Shown: piece after piece, positions 7,409-8,127 of the stretch
Layout of the letters: each line of letters begins with the position of its first letter
Position numbering within the stretch: position 1 is the stretch's first letter
Source: Tannerella sp.
Lineage (GTDB): Bacteria > Bacteroidota > Bacteroidia > Bacteroidales > Tannerellaceae
Length of the DNA stretch: 8,127 nt
Assembly (NCBI GenBank): GCA_031288935.1
Contig: JAITQL010000226.1
Location: 1 to 8,127 of the forward strand
Direction: 5' to 3'
The notes under the pieces: generated by a model
The model's database searches: none
Seen by the model: the letters and a program-made list of their open reading frames with translations, nothing else
Told to the model about the DNA's origin: nothing
Translations under genes and position numbers: made by a program

Positions 7409-7818
7409 AAAAAACGCTTTACTGCGGAAAGGGCGGAATGCTGTTACATGACTGATTTGCCATCTTTGAATCTTGACTCCCGATCTTTCCGCCGCCGCCG
7501 TGTAGGAGGTTGGAGATCGCCGCAGCCGTGCGACAGTTCGACGCCTCCCGGCAGGCGGAACTGTTCCGCCTCTGCAGTCAACCGGATACTGTGACGCCGA
7601 AACGAAGCACGGAACGGAAACCGGTCGTTTTTTTAATATGCTTTTTGACCTGTACACCGGATTTTGTCGAAATTTGACAAGCTGTTTGCAGCCTGTTCGG
7701 GAAAACGGCATGAATCAGTATCCGTATTTTCGTTTTTCATCCAACTTGCCTCTGCGTTTTTATTCATCTTTGTGAAGTCTTGTTTGAAAAAAGACAACAT
7801 ACATGAAAGGTTAATGCG
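7409..7818. other. 410-bp stretch without a convincing gene
   Basis: No plus-strand frame has plausible coding character. A minus-strand frame running 7711-7235 is rich in Arg and Ser, resembles no family and overlaps the fhs 3' end, so it is taken as a shadow. The stretch contains a strong hairpin (7553-7571) with a competing upstream arm, a long-loop inverted repeat CGATCT/AGATCG (7481-7486 and 7514-7519), a seven-T run (7628-7634) and a TTGTC/GACAA dyad (7664-7680). It may hold the fhs terminator and the control region of the next gene. No tRNA or known RNA was recognised. Confidence 0.6.
7542..7571 (+). other. Mutually exclusive hairpins
   Basis: AGGCGGAA (7553-7560) pairs perfectly with TTCCGCCT (7564-7571) around a three-base CTG loop. 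The same AGGCG (7553-7557) can instead pair with CGCCT at 7542-7546 around the loop CCCGGC. No T-run follows directly, so it is not a standard intrinsic terminator; it may protect the fhs mRNA 3' end or act as a switch. Confidence 0.4.
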
Positions 7819-8127
7819 GTGATATACAAATATAGTATTACTTTAGATGTCGCAGTCCGGTTGATGATTTTTGCAGGCATTGCCGGTTGCAGCGGGCAGA
7901 AGGACGCGAGCGAATCAGGGGAGATTTCCGGCAGATGGGTGCGGATTGAATCGGAACAGGCCAGTGTCACGGAGCTTTCGCCAGCTGCCGACCTTGGCAA
8001 CTGCATCGAATTTACGTCCGTGAACGGCAAAAACAGGTTTTGTCCTGCCTCCGCCCACCAGTTTGCGTACCGGATGGATTCCGAGTTCCTGTACCTTATT
8101 GATGACGAATGTCCGCTTGACTTGACA
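7819..8127 (+). CDS. Putative lipoprotein, 5' part only
   Basis: An open frame of 103 codons that runs off the right edge. The likely start is GTG at 7819, with GAAAGG (7805-7810) eight bases ahead; the frame is closed by a TGA just upstream, and an ATG at 7864 would leave only eight residues before the cysteine. From the GTG, Lys4 is followed by LMIFAGIAGC, a good lipobox (Ile-Ala-Gly-Cys24), so lipidation at Cys24 is likely. Asp10 and Arg14 make the signal peptide atypical. After the cysteine comes a Ser/Glu-rich spacer and then SGRWVRIE, LGNCIEFTSVNGKNRFC and a YRMDSEFLYLID strand, suggesting a small beta-sandwich or lipocalin-like lipoprotein. No family is recognised with confidence. An antisense frame (8030-7764) lacks any such features. 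Confidence 0.6.
   Translation, partial: MIYKYSITLDVAVRLMIFAGIAGCSGQKDASESGEISGRWVRIESEQASVTELSPAADLGNCIEFTSVNGKNRFCPASAHQFAYRMDSEFLYLIDDECPLDLT

Noticed and set aside
7613..7634. Intrinsic terminator before the seven-T run
   Set aside because: Only a 4-bp AACG/CGTT stem can be drawn immediately before the T-run; too weak to call.
7664..7680. TTGTC/GACAA dyad as an operator
   Set aside because: Five-base arms with a seven-base gap are common by chance and no link to a promoter was found.
7235..7711. 158-codon minus-strand frame in the fhs downstream region
   Set aside because: Overlaps the fhs 3' end, lacks any domain and has a random-looking Arg/Ser-rich composition.

Overview
The window looks like a piece of a Bacteroidales chromosome (phylum Bacteroidota). 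The clues are a single-chain FeoA-FeoB fusion, a PorT-type outer-membrane barrel protein, a LysM/type 1 periplasmic-binding-fold protein, promoters of the TTG-N20-TAnnTTTG type used in this phylum, and a lack of strong Shine-Dalgarno sequences. Coding DNA appears moderately GC-rich. I cannot assign a genus from sequence alone.

Layout from left to right. Positions 1-210 are a tandem array of ten 21-bp units that runs up to the left edge, with a decayed eleventh copy to about 221. Positions 277-2939 are a minus-strand ferrous-iron uptake operon. It holds feoAB (821 residues from the start chosen here) and, overlapping its stop codon by one base (TAATG), a 65-residue FeoB-associated Cys-rich membrane protein that is easily lost as a shadow of another reading frame. 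Positions 2940-3215 are a divergent control region with good -7 elements on both strands and a GGAATC/GATTCC dyad. Positions 3216-5671 are a plus-strand, translationally coupled pair: a secreted three-LysM protein with a C-terminal type 1 periplasmic-binding fold, then a PorT-family beta-barrel protein. Positions 5735-7408 encode formate-tetrahydrofolate ligase. Positions 7409-7818 are about 410 bp without a convincing gene but with inverted repeats. A putative lipoprotein gene starts near 7819 and runs off the right edge.

Functionally the window has three unrelated modules: Fe(II) import (FeoAB plus the Cys-rich partner), an envelope module (a peptidoglycan-binding periplasmic protein coupled to an outer-membrane barrel, suggesting a link between cell wall and outer membrane), and one-carbon metabolism (Fhs). 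Most of the window is ordinary chromosomal content. The parts that known families do not explain are the 21-bp array, with its invariant 13-bp core, strict alternation of two unit types and exact two-helical-turn period, and the role of the LysM/periplasmic-binding protein and its barrel partner.
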